From Anaerolineaceae bacterium UBA3924 (GTDB taxonomy: Bacteria; Chloroflexota; Anaerolineae; Anaerolineales; Anaerolineaceae), in NCBI GenBank assembly GCA_002385985.1, contig DGEO01000033.1, positions 1-13,286 on the forward strand: DNA of 13,286 bases, read 5' to 3'. The notes beneath the pieces were generated by a model that ran no database searches, was not told the origin of the DNA, and saw only the letters and a program-made list of their open reading frames with translations. Both the position numbers and the translations under genes were made by a program. This document shows positions 13,220 through 13,286 of this stretch, piece after piece. Each line of letters begins with the position of its first letter. Within the stretch, counting starts at the first letter, position 1.

Positions 13220-13286
13220 GCAAGGCGGTAGGACTGGTTTTCAGGGCAAAAATGGCTCCAATTTGACAGATTCACCCCCTCGAGAG

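Noticed and set aside
13214..13278. A tRNA-like stretch near the right edge, beginning GGGG and ending CCCC with a D-arm-like middle
   Set aside because: It lacks a proper T-arm (no TTCGAAT-type loop with a paired stem), the anticodon stem does not form properly, and the length is too short.

Overview
The window is 13.3 kb of GC-rich bacterial DNA with ten complete protein genes and one partial one. Eight complete genes and the partial one read on the minus strand; two read on the plus strand. The likely source is a Chloroflexota bacterium, probably of the Anaerolineae. That is an inference from protein style: Thr/Pro-rich stalks (TPTP, PTAT) after lipoprotein or membrane anchors, a LysM lipoprotein, a DUF4380 protein, a DUF3592-type membrane protein and a PAS/GAF/GGDEF sensor. 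No rRNA or marker gene confirms it. The left edge (bases 1-14) matches the Tn5/Nextera mosaic end, so it looks like a library adapter remnant rather than genome.

Layout. At 1-4.8 kb lies an envelope block: the N-terminus of a probable class A penicillin-binding protein (minus), a membrane-anchored TPR protein directly upstream of it (minus), a divergent LysM lipoprotein (plus), and a convergent 483-aa lipoprotein with four related modules (minus). At 4.8-6.6 kb are an NAD-dependent sugar epimerase/dehydratase (minus) and a PadR-family regulator (plus). They diverge from a 282-bp AT-rich region that carries a 25-bp palindrome. At 6.6-8.4 kb are a PfkB/ribokinase-type sugar kinase, tail-to-tail and overlapping with the padR-like gene, and a NarL/LuxR-type response regulator followed by a strong intrinsic terminator. 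At 8.5-13.0 kb are a DUF4380 sugar-mutarotase-like protein, a DUF3592-type membrane protein and a large diguanylate cyclase. All three are on the minus strand.

How the genes may fit together. The first block would act at or outside the cytoplasmic membrane: peptidoglycan synthesis, LysM binding, TPR scaffolding and a modular lipoprotein. The epimerase, sugar kinase and DUF4380 protein suggest carbohydrate metabolism. The PadR regulator, response regulator and GGDEF protein are signalling genes. Nothing in the sequence ties these into one pathway. Most genes have their own recognisable sigma70-type promoter, five of them with an exact 17-bp spacer plus a sixth ahead of padR. So the window reads as a run of short transcription units rather than one operon.

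Most noteworthy: the divergent TPR and LysM genes both appear to be transcribed as leaderless mRNAs; a 25-bp palindrome with a degenerate neighbour two helical turns away lies just upstream of the epimerase promoter; a PadR-box-like inverted repeat sits in the padR promoter; and the four-module lipoprotein has all its non-lipobox cysteines in four close pairs. I see no CRISPR array, transposase, phage gene, rRNA or credible tRNA.
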